The notes under the pieces were generated by a model, which ran no database searches, was not told where the DNA came from, and saw only the letters and a list, made by a program, of their open reading frames with translations. A program made the translations under genes and the position numbers. Below are positions 11,613 to 23,100 of a DNA stretch of 64,000 bases, in pieces. Within the stretch, counting starts at the first letter, position 1; every line of letters starts with the position of its first letter. The DNA lies in NCBI GenBank assembly GCA_030411725.1, contig MU839854.1, positions 1,670 through 65,669 on the forward strand. Reading direction: 5' to 3'. Source of the DNA: Echria macrotheca. Lineage: Eukaryota > Ascomycota > Sordariomycetes > Sordariales > Schizotheciaceae.

Positions 11613-13219
11613 TCAAGTCTGGTCAGAACCCGCACAAGTCTCCCGACTGGGGTTTTGGTCAAGCAACTGGAACAGACAGGCCGTCGGCAGTCCCATGTAG
11701 TAATTACGACGATCGAAGCCAAGAATCTGCGGATCGATGCCCAAATCGACAGCAAGCTCAACGATCCTTGCGTGCAGGGACCTAGCCCGTTCGGCGAGGT
11801 TGTCGATGCGTGGCGATGCGGCGCGGACGGCTTCATGGGCTCGGAGCATCATGACGGTGGTCTCGAAACTCGAGTCATTCCCCTCGCACTCGAGGTGAGA
11901 CAGCCTCTCGCCAAGTATGTGGCGCTCGGCCGCCAGGCTGTGGACGGCGAGGAGGGTGTCTGCTTCCTCCAGGGCCACATCCCGAAGTTGGTGCATCGTC
12001 TTGCGGAGCTCGCGATAATTATCCATTCTATTTCCGCTGTTGTGTGTTGTATCCGCGTCACCGTCGCAAAGGGATAACAAACTTGGCAGCCCGACACGGC
12101 TGGTGGGGACAGCAGGGAAAGAATTAGCAATGGTGGACGGGTCGTGATCCGAAACGATGGTGTCCTGCTGCATCTTGGCAGTCGGTGTCGTCGCCGTCGG
12201 CCGCGATCGGTCACTGAACGGTTGCCCGGCATGAGAAGCCGAGTCATCAGGGAAAATGGTAGGATCAAGGCTTCGGTCCGCATGTCGACCGCCGGACATC
12301 ATCCGGGTACGCTGGGATAACAACTGTACATGCGATCGAAGGCCAAAACCGCCATGTCGACATTGTGAATGGGTGGCAGGAGGTTGCGGAGTGCTTGTCT
12401 GCCCGTGTTCATGGGACGAATCCAGCCAGCCGTGTGGACGGAATCCGGAACTGCTCCCCGTAAGAAGAGATGGCAGACGCGAGGCGTGACGGGTTTGGGC
12501 AAGCGACTGGGATACCGGTCGAGACGATGCTTGCTGTCGTCGGGACAGGCCGGCGAGGGGAGTCGGAGCTGCGGGTCGGGTAAACGGGCTCCGAATATTT
12601 GGGCGGGCCGAACGAGAAGAACATGTGTGTGGCTGCGGGCCTGCGGGCTGCGTTGACAAGGAAGCCATTATTGTCTCGCTCTGTTCGTGCTGGTCACGTT
12701 GTTCGTGTCCATGACCGCGAGCCCAAGTCCAGCCCTCCGGCGGGCGCTCGCTCCCGTCCCATTCGGGGTTTGTCCAGTCCGCTGTCCAAGCAGGCCACTG
12801 CGTGATCCGGCCGCCTGTCTCGAGATCAACCGAGACACGGAGGACCCCTTGTTGCTCCAGCCGCTGCAGCAGGTACCTCATGGCTGAGACGACCCGGGGG
12901 CGCACCGCATCCTCAACGGCATCGCCGCGCCGCAGTCCCAGTCGGTCGAGAAGCTCGCTCATCTCGGTGGTCGCGCAGTTGTTCAGCGTCAGGCGGTGAC
13001 GAGCTGCGTGGGCAGCCATGATGCGGTTGTCGCTGTGCGTCCAGTAGATGCGCTGTGTCGGTTTGGCTTGGAGCACGGCGAGTGCGATCCCCCGAACTGT
13101 CTGAGCACCGCACCGGGTCAGCATGACGGGAAGGTCAAGGAAGACAACAAACGAAGTGTTGGCCACAAACTCACTGTCGGCGACTCACGCAGCCCCGGCT
13201 CAGGAGGCGGTGACTCCAT
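11613..13219 (-). CDS. Unknown protein, ~510 aa, N-terminal domain, long disordered linker, C-terminal coiled coil (cluster gene 5)
   Basis: Not recognised. I propose exon 1 at 13219-13175 (MESPPPEPGLRESPT) and exon 2 at 13100-11613. The 74-bp intron starts GTGAGT, contains CTGAC and ends CTCAG, in phase 0. An unspliced start at 13166 is also open but would translate the intron. Residues ~16-140 form a compact domain (TVRGIALAVL..., RPRVVSAMRYLLQRL). A ~240-residue Ser/Gln/His/Pro linker follows. The C-terminal ~130 residues are helical (coiled coil around RELRKTMHQLRDVALEE). The position and phase of the intron and the residues just after it match cluster gene 3 (TICGVLVAEI), so I infer common descent. 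No enzyme motif is visible. Confidence 0.72.
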
Positions 13220-13568
13220 CTTGTGACCTCGAAGAATCTCGGGATCCCGGACACCAGGAGGCCACAGCAGACGGAAGAGATACAAGAGAGAGCGAAATTT
13301 TGTTTGCGAGAGCCGACTCAAGAGGAAGCTTGGGCTGGTGCGCTGGCGAGTTGGCGAATTTGCTGTGTCCATGCATGTTTCCGTGGTACCCCTGCGCGAT
13401 GCCTTCCAGATTTTGTTTGCAGACCAAAATGTTTCATCCACCGCTTGACTCCTCTCTCTTTGTTCGTCTCCTTGCGTGCCTTCCTTCGTGTCAGGCAGCT
13501 CGACCACTGCATATCCTGCCAATTCTTTTTGAAGCAACGACTCGAGCCTACCGGCACATCGACACGCG

Positions 13569-14186
13569 ATGGAGAGAAACAAGAAGGGCAAGGACCGGGC
13601 CGAACCGCAGTCCCAAGATGCAGCGCGGGCATCGTCGCCGGCCAAAGATCTCTACGAGCGCCTCGTCAGGCGTGGCAACGCAGCGAGAGTGGCCTCGGCC
13701 TCTTCCGACCTGTCTCTCTACTCGGTGCTGCCTTCGCATCTCTCCGCCGTGCCGATCGATGAGATCAAGAAGAAAATCGCTGAGACCCAAGACGAGTTCC
13801 GCGCGTACAAGGCAGCTAAGGAAGGTGTCAGAACAAGCGCTCAAGCAGCCAACTCTCATGTCGATGAGACCGACCTCGGCGCACAGGGAGAACGTTCCGC
13901 TCATGTTGCCACCGACGCAGACCATGACCTGAAAGGCAAAGCCGTCGACCCGGTAAATCGCGATTTCACACGAGACTCTTCATGCCCCGGCGACCCACTG
14001 TCCGACACGCCGCCCGACCCGAGCCAGATGACAGCCGATGAGATCGCGACATACAAGGAGAATCTGAGAGAGGCCATTCAGCTCCGCCGGCGGAAACTGA
14101 GAGAGGCCGTGCACAATGTCATCACACTGGACTTTGAGGTCCGTGACTTGGCAGCTGAATTGGCTCGGATGGAACGGGGTGGCTGA
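13569..14186 (+). CDS. Small coiled-coil protein, 205 aa (cluster gene 6)
   Basis: Not recognised. It is an intronless frame starting MERNKKGKDRAEPQSQ. A basic, disordered N-terminus (~1-30) leads into a helical segment (KDLYERLVRRGNAARVA). A coiled-coil-like stretch (DEIKKKIAETQDEFRAYKAAKEG) follows around residues 60-85, then an acidic linker. The C-terminal coiled coil occupies ~155-203 (ENLREAIQLRRRKLREAV). No signal peptide or membrane helix is present. It is divergent from gene 5 (~350-bp spacer) and convergent with gene 7 (~150 bp). Small size, charge and paired heptads suggest a structural or adaptor partner of the larger coiled-coil proteins nearby, which is inference only. Confidence 0.75.
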   Translation: MERNKKGKDRAEPQSQDAARASSPAKDLYERLVRRGNAARVASASSDLSLYSVLPSHLSAVPIDEIKKKIAETQDEFRAYKAAKEGVRTSAQAANSHVDETDLGAQGERSAHVATDADHDLKGKAVDPVNRDFTRDSSCPGDPLSDTPPDPSQMTADEIATYKENLREAIQLRRRKLREAVHNVITLDFEVRDLAAELARMERGG

Positions 14187-14339
14187 GACCAGGTGCCAGG
14201 GCGACACGGCGAACTTGGGAGGGATGCAAGAGAAGACATCGCATGGCACAGTCAGGGTCCAGTTGAGCAGGGGAGAAACGAGGCTCGGGAGAAACTTGCT
14301 TTATGTATTGTTAGATTGGTATCAGATGAGACAAGATGA

Positions 14340-16085
14340 TCAGTCGTTCAGCCACCACGGGTCGTACAACCGGAAGTACTGCTGCCTCCTCCTCTGGAGG
14401 TCGTCGTACTCGCGCCAAATCTCGTCGCGCTCTTCGCGTATCTTTTCCAGCACCCACTTCAACTTTTCCTTGAGGATTGTGTTCTCCCCGGCAACAACTT
14501 CCTTGTGCCTGTCCACCATGCGAGCATACGTTGTGATGATGAGGTTCCTGACCGCCGAGATGCGCGGCGCATAGAGATGCTCGATAATGCGGACCCCGTC
14601 AGCGTCCGTGTAGACTGTGTCCCAGCCCTTCCCAGCCAACATTCCTCTCAGACGCTCGCGTATCGCATCCATTTCCTTTCGGATGTTGCCGATGTGGACC
14701 AGATGGGCATCCAGCCGGTAGGAAGCTTTACGCAAAACTCCGAGAAGCCGGTCTATCTCCACAGCGGGAGCGGTTTGCGTTTCGATCAGCTTGTCGCTAT
14801 CTACGCCCCAGTACTCCCACCAGATGGATTCATCCTGCTGATACTCGAGCGGCGGGGAAGCCGCCAGGGGTAGGGACAGAAGGGCGTCGCCGAGGGTCGT
14901 GACATTGTGCAACCATCTGGACAGGTTCTGCAGCTCGGTAACGCGCTCAGTCGGAAACCAGTCGGTCCGCTCCGAGTTCTCGTCCAAAACGAGGAACAGC
15001 TGGCCAACAACCCAGCCGGCCGTCTCATTCGATGCCCGGACATGTCTGAACAGGTCAAGCGCCGTCCAATTCTCGGGCCGGTCAAACCACGGAAACTTGT
15101 CATCGGCCGGCATCTCGGGGTAGGGGTCTTTTTCCCACCGCCACAGATCGATGAGCCAGGTGAAGTCGTTTTTCCAACCGAGAAGGGCAAGTATCATGCG
15201 GAAGAAAGTGTTGGAACCCAGGCTGCCCCACCAATCGTGGATCACACGGTCCCACGGGATATCCCGGCTGAGCAGCTCCCGACACACCTCTACGGCCCTG
15301 GCGTCTTGGCTGATTACCTGGAGGTGGTAGCATCGCTGGAGGACGGCCCTGTGGATGTACATGATGGCAGAGTTCAGGTTCCCCTCCATGCCTGACTGGA
15401 CAGCCACACTAGCCTCGGCGAAGTCGGCCAGCAGCTCCACCATGCGCTCCGGCTCACGCATGTGCCGCCAGACCACAACCTTACCATTCGTCTCGTCTGG
15501 ACACGGTGCTGGCTTGCGGCTGATCAGAGCAAGACCCAGCAGGCATGCGCACACAAACAGACCCAAAAGGCTGATATGTAGTCCCCGTCGGTCGCGTCCA
15601 TCTTGCGGGTCCCCGCCGTCTGAGCTGCTGTCTGAACCGCTGTTTGAACCGCTGTCTGAAGAACCACCATCGCCATCTGTGTCGTCGGCATACAACTGAA
15701 CTGGATCGAGTGGGTTGCCCGCTGCGCCGGGCGGGAGGGGTGGGAACTGCGCCGGCTGCGGGGCGCGGGCGACGACTCCGGCGCCCGAGAAGGAGATGGG
15801 AACACGGTGGGCGGGGTGGAGTTGCCAGTCTTGGTGGAATCGAAGCTCGATCGGCTGGGAGTCGTCTCCCCCGGCAGCCGGAGGGTCTTCTAGATTGACG
15901 GTGAATCTAAAGCGCCAGAAATCACGTTGTGCACCATCATCGCTCGACCCTGCGCTGGAGGAGGCCGACGACGACGCGGCCGCGGGAGTATTCCATAGCG
16001 GATCTGGAGCGGGAAAGAGGCCGGCAGCGACGGCAGCGCGTGTGAAGCGAGGAGTAGCTGGGGTGGCGGGTTTGCGACCGGCCAT
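14340..16085 (-). CDS. Single-pass membrane protein with helical C-terminal domain, 581 aa (cluster gene 7)
   Basis: Not recognised. I choose the start at 16085 (MAGRKPATPATPRFTRAA); a Met five codons upstream is also possible. Residues 1-~165 are Ala/Pro/Ser/Asp-rich and mostly disordered, with an acidic Ser/Gly/Asp run just before the membrane. One transmembrane helix spans ~170-190 (LLGLFVCACLLGLALI). The downstream ~390 residues are helical. They begin ERMVELLADFAEAS (residue ~212), contain WEYWGVDSDKL (~422), and end in a long charged coiled coil and a WWLND tail. The ERM block, the EYW motif and the overall plan parallel cluster gene 1, suggesting an ancient duplication. It is convergent with gene 6. 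Confidence 0.85.
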   Translation of the reverse strand: MAGRKPATPATPRFTRAAVAAGLFPAPDPLWNTPAAASSSASSSAGSSDDGAQRDFWRFRFTVNLEDPPAAGGDDSQPIELRFHQDWQLHPAHRVPISFSGAGVVARAPQPAQFPPLPPGAAGNPLDPVQLYADDTDGDGGSSDSGSNSGSDSSSDGGDPQDGRDRRGLHISLLGLFVCACLLGLALISRKPAPCPDETNGKVVVWRHMREPERMVELLADFAEASVAVQSGMEGNLNSAIMYIHRAVLQRCYHLQVISQDARAVEVCRELLSRDIPWDRVIHDWWGSLGSNTFFRMILALLGWKNDFTWLIDLWRWEKDPYPEMPADDKFPWFDRPENWTALDLFRHVRASNETAGWVVGQLFLVLDENSERTDWFPTERVTELQNLSRWLHNVTTLGDALLSLPLAASPPLEYQQDESIWWEYWGVDSDKLIETQTAPAVEIDRLLGVLRKASYRLDAHLVHIGNIRKEMDAIRERLRGMLAGKGWDTVYTDADGVRIIEHLYAPRISAVRNLIITTYARMVDRHKEVVAGENTILKEKLKWVLEKIREERDEIWREYDDLQRRRQQYFRLYDPWWLND

Positions 16086-17398
16086 GGCGGCGTGGCCCAA
16101 GATGCATCGCTCTCAAGGCTTCGAGGCAACCCCTTCTCGACGCCGGACCGTGGGATTTTGCTCGAGATGCGAGACAGAACCGGTCGGACACGGTCGCAGA
16201 TTGGAATTGACGTGGCCATGCTGCCGACGCGAGGTGCGCAAAGAGCCGAAGTAGTTGCAAACAGCGCGAGAGGAATGCCAGGTCAAAGAAAAAAGTGAAT
16301 TGCCGCTTTCAGAGGCACTGCGAACAAGGTCCCGTGTAACCTCGCGACCAACGTCGCAGCCCCAATGAGCCTGTCAATCACCGGCCAGGCCATTTTCATT
16401 GATGGCACATCATTCTTCCAAATATCTGGGATTGGTGTCCATGGTGTTGCGACGCCAAAACGCGGACGCGCGCTCAGCATCACTCGTCCCAGTCCGAAAG
16501 CGGAAGGTGGGGGATGGGTGGGGTAGTGGGGGTGATCTGACCCCGCAAAGCCGGCACCTCCACATCCTGCCATCCGTCATACGCCGGCAAGGCCGGCCGT
16601 GTCAAGTGGCGCGTCCTCTGAGAAGTCCTAGATCGCGTCAGCGCAAAGTCGTCCAAAATGCATTCAAAGATATCCCAATCACAAAATTCTATAAGAATGC
16701 GATCCTTGTCCTATGTGCACATCTATGAGGCAACCGGTGAGTCTAACCCGTGCCAACCCCCCAGCGGTGGCGGTGTTCGATCACCGCCACAGGAAACCAG
16801 CCACATTCCTCTGAAATAACCCGAGCAGGTCGGGTTATTATTAGGTAATCGCCACGGCAGCTCTGGACTTGGTGCTTGGAAAGTGACACCACGTGACCAT
16901 GGCTCTGATTCATCATGCCCAGTGAAGAGACTTGTCGCTGCACACATCAAGAGCAGAGTTATTGCTAAATATTACAACTAGCTCTATGATGTTCCGAGCA
17001 GCCTTTTACCAGATTCGCGACAGCCAAAAGTCTGTACTGCGGGCCGCAATCTGACAACTGTCCGGCAAAGTCGATCCACGGTCGGATGGAGTGCCATTCT
17101 CCGATAGCTCCGAGTCCCGGCCGAGCCAGTATCTTCCGGGTCCATCGCTGAACATCGCACCTCTTCCGGAATGCGCAGTTCACCGAGAAATCGGGATGTC
17201 GCCCGCCTTCGAAGCGGACGCGCAAGCGATATCAAAGTGAGAAGACGCATGTCTCTAACACGCTGTCTGGCACTTTTTGCGACGAGTTTCCAGCGACGGC
17301 CAATTGCGGGTGCCTTATTGCACGGTGGTAGCGCGCTCCCAAAACTGTTGAGACCGCTGCGATGTCAATGTCTCTGGGGAGACTCCTGTCACTGCGGC

Positions 17399-17660
17399 GG
17401 TGTGTTTTCGAGAAACAATGTCTCCAGTATGTTGGATGACGCGATTACGGTGTGCTTCGAGAGACAATGTTCCGCGACCGATGTCACAGCCGGATTAGTG
17501 CTCCGACATGGGTCAATGGTGTTTCGAGAACAATGTCTCAAAACTGCTCTGGCGGTGTGCTCCGAGAAACAAGGTCTCTTGACTAATGTTAAAGCCAGAC
17601 CCTGAGGCCGGCGTATAATGTTGTCTGACAATATCGCGATGGGCTTCGAGAAACAGCATT
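17399..17660. repeat. Degenerate tandem repeat with TTCGAGAAACAATGTCTC core
   Basis: A core of about 18 bases recurs at ~17406, ~17457, ~17524, ~17562 and ~17645, each usually preceded by GGTGTG or GGTG. Units are ~40-85 bp apart. In minus-strand frames this gives repeated ETLF-type tetrapeptides, but stops interrupt all frames, so I regard it as an eroded minisatellite. Confidence 0.6.
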
Positions 17661-18654
17661 GCGCGATGGCGCCAGTTTTCCGAGACTACAAGTATCCAGT
17701 CGACACGCGGTACTTCGCTCAATTCGCAAGACCCAGCGAGACATCAGTCGCAAGATCTGAGTCCCCCCCAAATCTTGTGAATGCCAGCGTGCACTTTAGT
17801 CCAGCGACTTCCCCGGAATAAGTCTGTTTGAACTTGATCCTCCAATCCGTTCCTCTGCTCGTCACCGCGTCTGTCGCGTGCCCAGCGATCAACACATCGA
17901 ACACATACCCTAGTTCCTCTCTCAGCTGCAGTGTACTTGTCAGCCCACCAAGGATCCTATATGTCGTGCGTGTGATTTATTTTCTCGTCTCACCAATACT
18001 CGCTCTTTTCAAGGCCGCGATGCTGCCCGATCCGCACGCAGCTGAGCATCCAATGGGTTCCGACAGCCCTTCTTTTCCCGTCTCTGAGGAGACAAGCGGC
18101 ATGATCCGCAATGGACTCGGCCGGTTAGTGATACCAAATCAAGTGAGTGGGCTGGTCTCTCTTGCACGTGTTCTCCTGCTAACTTGGTGACCACACAGAC
18201 ACAGACTCTCGGGGGCACGTTTCTGCCACACCCAGTCTTTCATCTATGTACCCGCCTAGACCGCGACCTTGTCGCCGACCTCAATCCGACTCCCTCGCAC
18301 CACAACCCTGACTTGATCACCCAGGGGTCGCGGGCTTGATCACCCTGCGACGTGGAGTGAGCGGAACAGGAGCGAGGCGTAACAGGAAGTCGGGTACCGG
18401 GGTTGTCAGCATTGGCGTGGGTTTTCTCCGGGAGACGACACATGTGGTCTCGGAGACTGCAGCGGACGTTCGGTGTGGTCTTATGATGGCTAGAGTTAAG
18501 AAATTCGGAGTGACTTACGTTAGGAAATTGGGGCGGCTTAGGCCGGGGAAACTGGGACGGCTGAAGCTGGGAACTCGGGATGGCTCAAGCCGCTGTCATT
18601 GCATGTATCTGTGGACCACTGACTCTCACAGACTCCGAGCCCCCCTCGGTGTGT

Positions 18655-18830
18655 CCGGGAAGACCCTAGCTTCGGGTGAAGATAGCACCTCCTCGGCCTT
18701 CCGAGATGACCCTCGTCAGGGGTATAAACCCGGCGCCCCCTCGACTTTTCGAGAAGACCGTAGCTGCGGTTCTATCTAGCAATCCGCTCACGCTCTCAGG
18801 AGGCGTCGAGCAAGGCCCTGCTCGGGGGTG
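18655..18830. repeat. ~48-bp tandem units, each with a short hairpin
   Basis: Four units begin near 18655, 18700, 18748 and 18805. Each contains a small inverted repeat: ACCC-TAGCTTC-GGGT (18663-18677), ACCC-TCGTCAG-GGGT (18709-18723), ACCG-TAGCTG-CGGT (18757-18770) and CCC-TGCTC-GGG (~18816). The fourth stem pair changes from C-G to G-C between units, as a covarying structure would. Confidence 0.5.
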
Positions 18831-20137
18831 TCATTTCGTTCCAACTGCTCGTGTGACTAGACTGTCAATCTCCGTGGGGTCAGTGGTGGTCCTGATGGGC
18901 ATAAGTGGTACAAGGGTGTTGGCCCTAATGGACAGTGAATCGGTTGAGCTTGTAGGATACCAAGTGATGGCGCAGCATAGTTCGTAACATGTACTTTTGG
19001 GCACCTTGCATGGTAATATTCGGGCTTTCTAACGACAGGAATAACCATTGGTGACAAAAAATGAAACGGATTCTCACATACACTTTCTATCAAACGTAAC
19101 ACCAGCGGGGCAGCGATACCGAAGAATCGATGGTCCAAATAACCGACTTCATGTTAAGTCCATCTGATGGAGAAATCGATCGTGACTCCGGCTTACGGGT
19201 AAGCCATTGTTGTAAGGCGTGGAAACCTGAGTCCCGGAGTATCAATTATCGCCCAAAAACGTTCGATGCGCCCCATTGGAGAAACCTTCATACCTTATTA
19301 TCGCAACCCCGGGCTCCATAGTGAGCTCTCGGACTCCGCGATGTATATCTAGCGTTTCAATGTGCCCATCTTTACCATCCCCATGTAGTGGTTGCTATGA
19401 TCTTTGGTACGATTTTGGACTGATATTCGTGAGCACCCCCTAAGTGTATCATTGCGTTACGATCAGCATGTCGAAGGTAGGCATTGTTGTTGGCCACCTT
19501 GATGTAATCATCTGTTCTAAACGTTCAGCCTAGTTACTCTTCCTGTGCAAGATCACGCTGAACTATACGTCTACGTGGAGAATCCTGTCGTTTTCCTCAA
19601 GGTAACTGCCTACGGTGTGAGCCCATACGTCTGTAGATAATATCACCACCGCGTTGTACGGATTAGTGCAGAGACCTAGGGCCCATGCCGTTGCGATGTT
19701 GTCGCTCGTCTACGCGACCATATTCATTCTCATGAAAATCCCTATGATGTGCGAGGAGAATTTGATTGGTCTCGATATCTATCATCACAATCATCGGGTA
19801 ATTCTTACATCTGCGGTGGGTCTTGACGTACCCGTTTATACTCTCGTCGAATATGCGACACATATTGTCGAACTCCACCGCGGGTATCTCAGTGTCCTCC
19901 ATCAGCTTCATTCTGACAACTCTGTCGTGATGACTTGTGTGATCCTGTTTATGTTGTTTTGCATCTTCCGGTAATAAGCAGGTATGTCAGATGAAATCGT
20001 AGTGATGTACAATCTCAGGTTTATGTACCTATTATTGACGTTACGCTGCGTAGATAGTCTAATCTGGGACGTCTCCGGGGAGCTTCAAATCAACTCTTTC
20101 CTGTTGACGACCGGCACTTCTGCCCTCGTAGGCCGCC

Positions 20138-23100
20138 GTGGCGGGCGTGACCTCAAGCAACCCGCAGGCGTTCTTGAATATGGAGGACGTCATAACCATA
20201 TTCTTCGACAGAAAGGTGACCTCCATACCAGACGGATCCACGCAAACCACCACAACCATTATGATGCTGTTGCCACCTACCCATCACGTCACATCTGTAT
20301 TGGACGGTGAGATGGAAGGTGACTCGTCCAGAAAATTTTTAATCTTGTTCTTGTGGCCCCGGTCGCCTATTATGTCTAGATATTCCGTATGCTCGTAGAC
20401 CGCATGCAATCAGGCGATCAGCCTCTTCATGTACGTGGTCTCCGTTATGTTTGAGAACTGGTACTAGCACAACTCCTCTGTAGATCTACCGCGAGGAATG
20501 CAACCATAGCTACATCATGGCCAAGCTGGGACATTACCTGGTTCAGACAGCCATGACGAACGTGGTCATACCCAGCATGTCAAGGGTCTTCCCGATCTCC
20601 TTCGACTATATACTGCCACTCAAGTAGTCCACGAAGCGGTACAAGGCCAACGCGGGAAGGATCTTTGGTAGGCCAGGAATCCAAGCCAGAGTGAAGGGGT
20701 GGTAGTAGTGCAGTCCGGGCTCACAGCCAGGGTAAGAACAGCAGTTGGTGGTGGGTGGGTTACAATATTGAAATCTGGCCTATTTAAGATATAGGACTTT
20801 TTTCTTCCGTTTTATCCTTCTTCCTCCCTGGAACCTCTACTGTGACCGGCTTTGCGTTTACTCGCTGCGTGAGCTAGGCCTGCACTTGGGCACAAATCCT
20901 GTCCTTGTGAGCTGAAAGCTCCGCAGACCTATCCAATAACCCTTCTGTAACCCCGCTCCGTGGCAACGTCGATTAACCATCCGATGGCCTGGATCCAGTC
21001 CTTCGATGCCTAGATCCAGTCGCCTGGATCTTGCATCCGCGACCTGGACCGATTGGCCGACTTGACAATCGTAGTCTCAAAGATTGCTCCCTAGTCTGAC
21101 GGGGATGGTGTAGCCGGTGGTAGGATCCTTACAGTGGCCACCTGCCGATAGTTAGTCACGCCGCCATTATATATGGCATTATGTGGTCATGCAAGTCGAT
21201 TTATGCGAATTTCCAAGATATGGAAATGAGTGCCAGAGCCTCACGACTGCAGATTAACGCTTCCAAGTGGCTGATCGGTCGGGACTCGTACAATAGTCCT
21301 CCCGACAAAGGCGATAGGCGGAACCATAATGCCGAAGGCCTCCAATGTCTCGTGTATGAGAAGGTGGCCCCCTGTCCGTGTACTACAACCACACAGTAGT
21401 ACAGTCCATGAGCCACTCATCCACGAGCCATTTTGGCAGAGCATGTACAAGCCCCTTGAGGACGTCAAGTATCACTACGGGTGCATCGGGGTTATCAATG
21501 AAAACATCACTATTTCCTTAGGAGATGCAGCCGGTGTCGATAAGAAGCCCGACATTAAGGAGAGAGAGGTACCGAATATGGAGCACGTGGGCTTCCTGGA
21601 TGCTTGTTACACCCTGGCTTGAAGGGTAGCGGAAATGGGAGTACTTTAGCGTTCTCGGTCCAGAATAGAGTGGGAACCATCAGAGCAATGCAGATAGTGG
21701 TCAATATACTTGAAGACATGTAGGGCGGGCATGCTGATCTCGCAGTACGAGCTCAATCTGTCGATCATCATCACGACGGCCATCTCCGAGGCGAAAGTAC
21801 ATATGCCCTCGCACCTCACGAGCCAGGTTTTGGTATAGCCGGTATGGGTTTAGCGGAGAGAGCAAAAGGTCACTGGATGTTCTTGTCAACCGCTCAAGGG
21901 AACTTTGGCCAGGCCTGTGAGGTGGAAGATACAGACGAGCACAGAGCGCGACGGCACGCGAGTGCATCTTACAGGGGCCGTACGTGGACTTGAGGAGTGT
22001 TCACATATCGGGTACCCCGATGATGCCTAAGATCGCATCCCACAAGCCGGACGAGGCACTCTAGCAGTTCCTCTCCCCTATAGCGCTGGTGGTGCACTAG
22101 ACTTCGAGGACGGCCCGGCCCAGGTTGAACCTCCGGGTGCAGATGTTGAGACAAGGCTTGTCACTTACTCCGGTTAAGGGGGACGCAACGATGGTATCTA
22201 TCGGCGAAAACATGCCTCTGGTAGTGACGCCGCTGACCGCCTTGCTGTCAAGCGTGTCCACGCCAGAGGTTCTCATTGTCACCTGGGTAAGAATAAGGTA
22301 TCGCGGATGGGTTTGTGGGCAGGACGCTCAATACCGAGAGCGTCTGCACGGTGTCAAATAACTCAGGGGCGTTCGCTTGGTTCTATCACATGAACTATCC
22401 GCTCTCCAGGAAGTCCGGATTCATCAGGGTTCCATGTCATGACAGTCTAGGATAAGTACAGGTAGGCCTCCGCGATCAAGGGCACTGCTAATGACATGAA
22501 AACGAGGAATATGGGCTATTCCACGGCTATTGTCTACCTGTCTTCGAAGAAGCTGTGGGTTGGCGACTTACTGAGCACCACCCACAGCCTGAAGTTCATG
22601 GTCGGGAAACTCCCATCCCAAGGGACACGAACATACCTAGGTAATCGACGAAGTTAAGATGCCGGGCATCATCGATAAGGCCGGGAAGGTCTTCAAGCCC
22701 AATCTGCTAATAAGCACCATTAACATAACCAGAAGCTCAGGAGCCAGATCAGGGAGATGGCGGTCGCCACATCCATGCCCGGCTCAATCGAATAGAGCGT
22801 TCAGGCCACGGAGATAAAAAGGTGCAAGGAACCCTTGGTTTTCTACTTCAGCAATGAGAAGAAGATTATCCCCAAGCTGCCCAACGGGCCGGTCGTCGCC
22901 AGTAGTAAGAGGCTACCAATAACGGACAACAGCGGGACTACAAGGTAGATGAATGTCATGTATGGCATTATCTGCGTGTTGCAGCTGAGACATGTATCTC
23001 TGCGCTAGAACACAACTATTCCTCGACGACTTTCGATTCGATACCGGTACCGAGAGGAAGGTACAGGCTGGGTACCCTCACGATGTGGAGTGTTGACGTC

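Larger units (their letters stand above)
16101..20137. other. Gene-poor 4-kb stretch
   Basis: I see no intact gene. Short open frames lack domains and splice structure. Two tracts of degenerate repeats (listed separately) lie at ~17.4 and ~18.7 kb. Near 19.66-19.91 kb the minus strand has a 82-codon frame of plausible composition (MKLMEDTEIPAVEF), but it has no support and is probably chance or a relic. Confidence 0.55.

Noticed and set aside
20138..20840. Alternative genetic code with TAG as sense
   Set aside because: Neighbouring intact genes (cluster, S41 peptidase) use normal stops, other frames here also carry TAA and TGA, and frame changes occur between segments. RIP of CAG and TGG codons is the simpler explanation.
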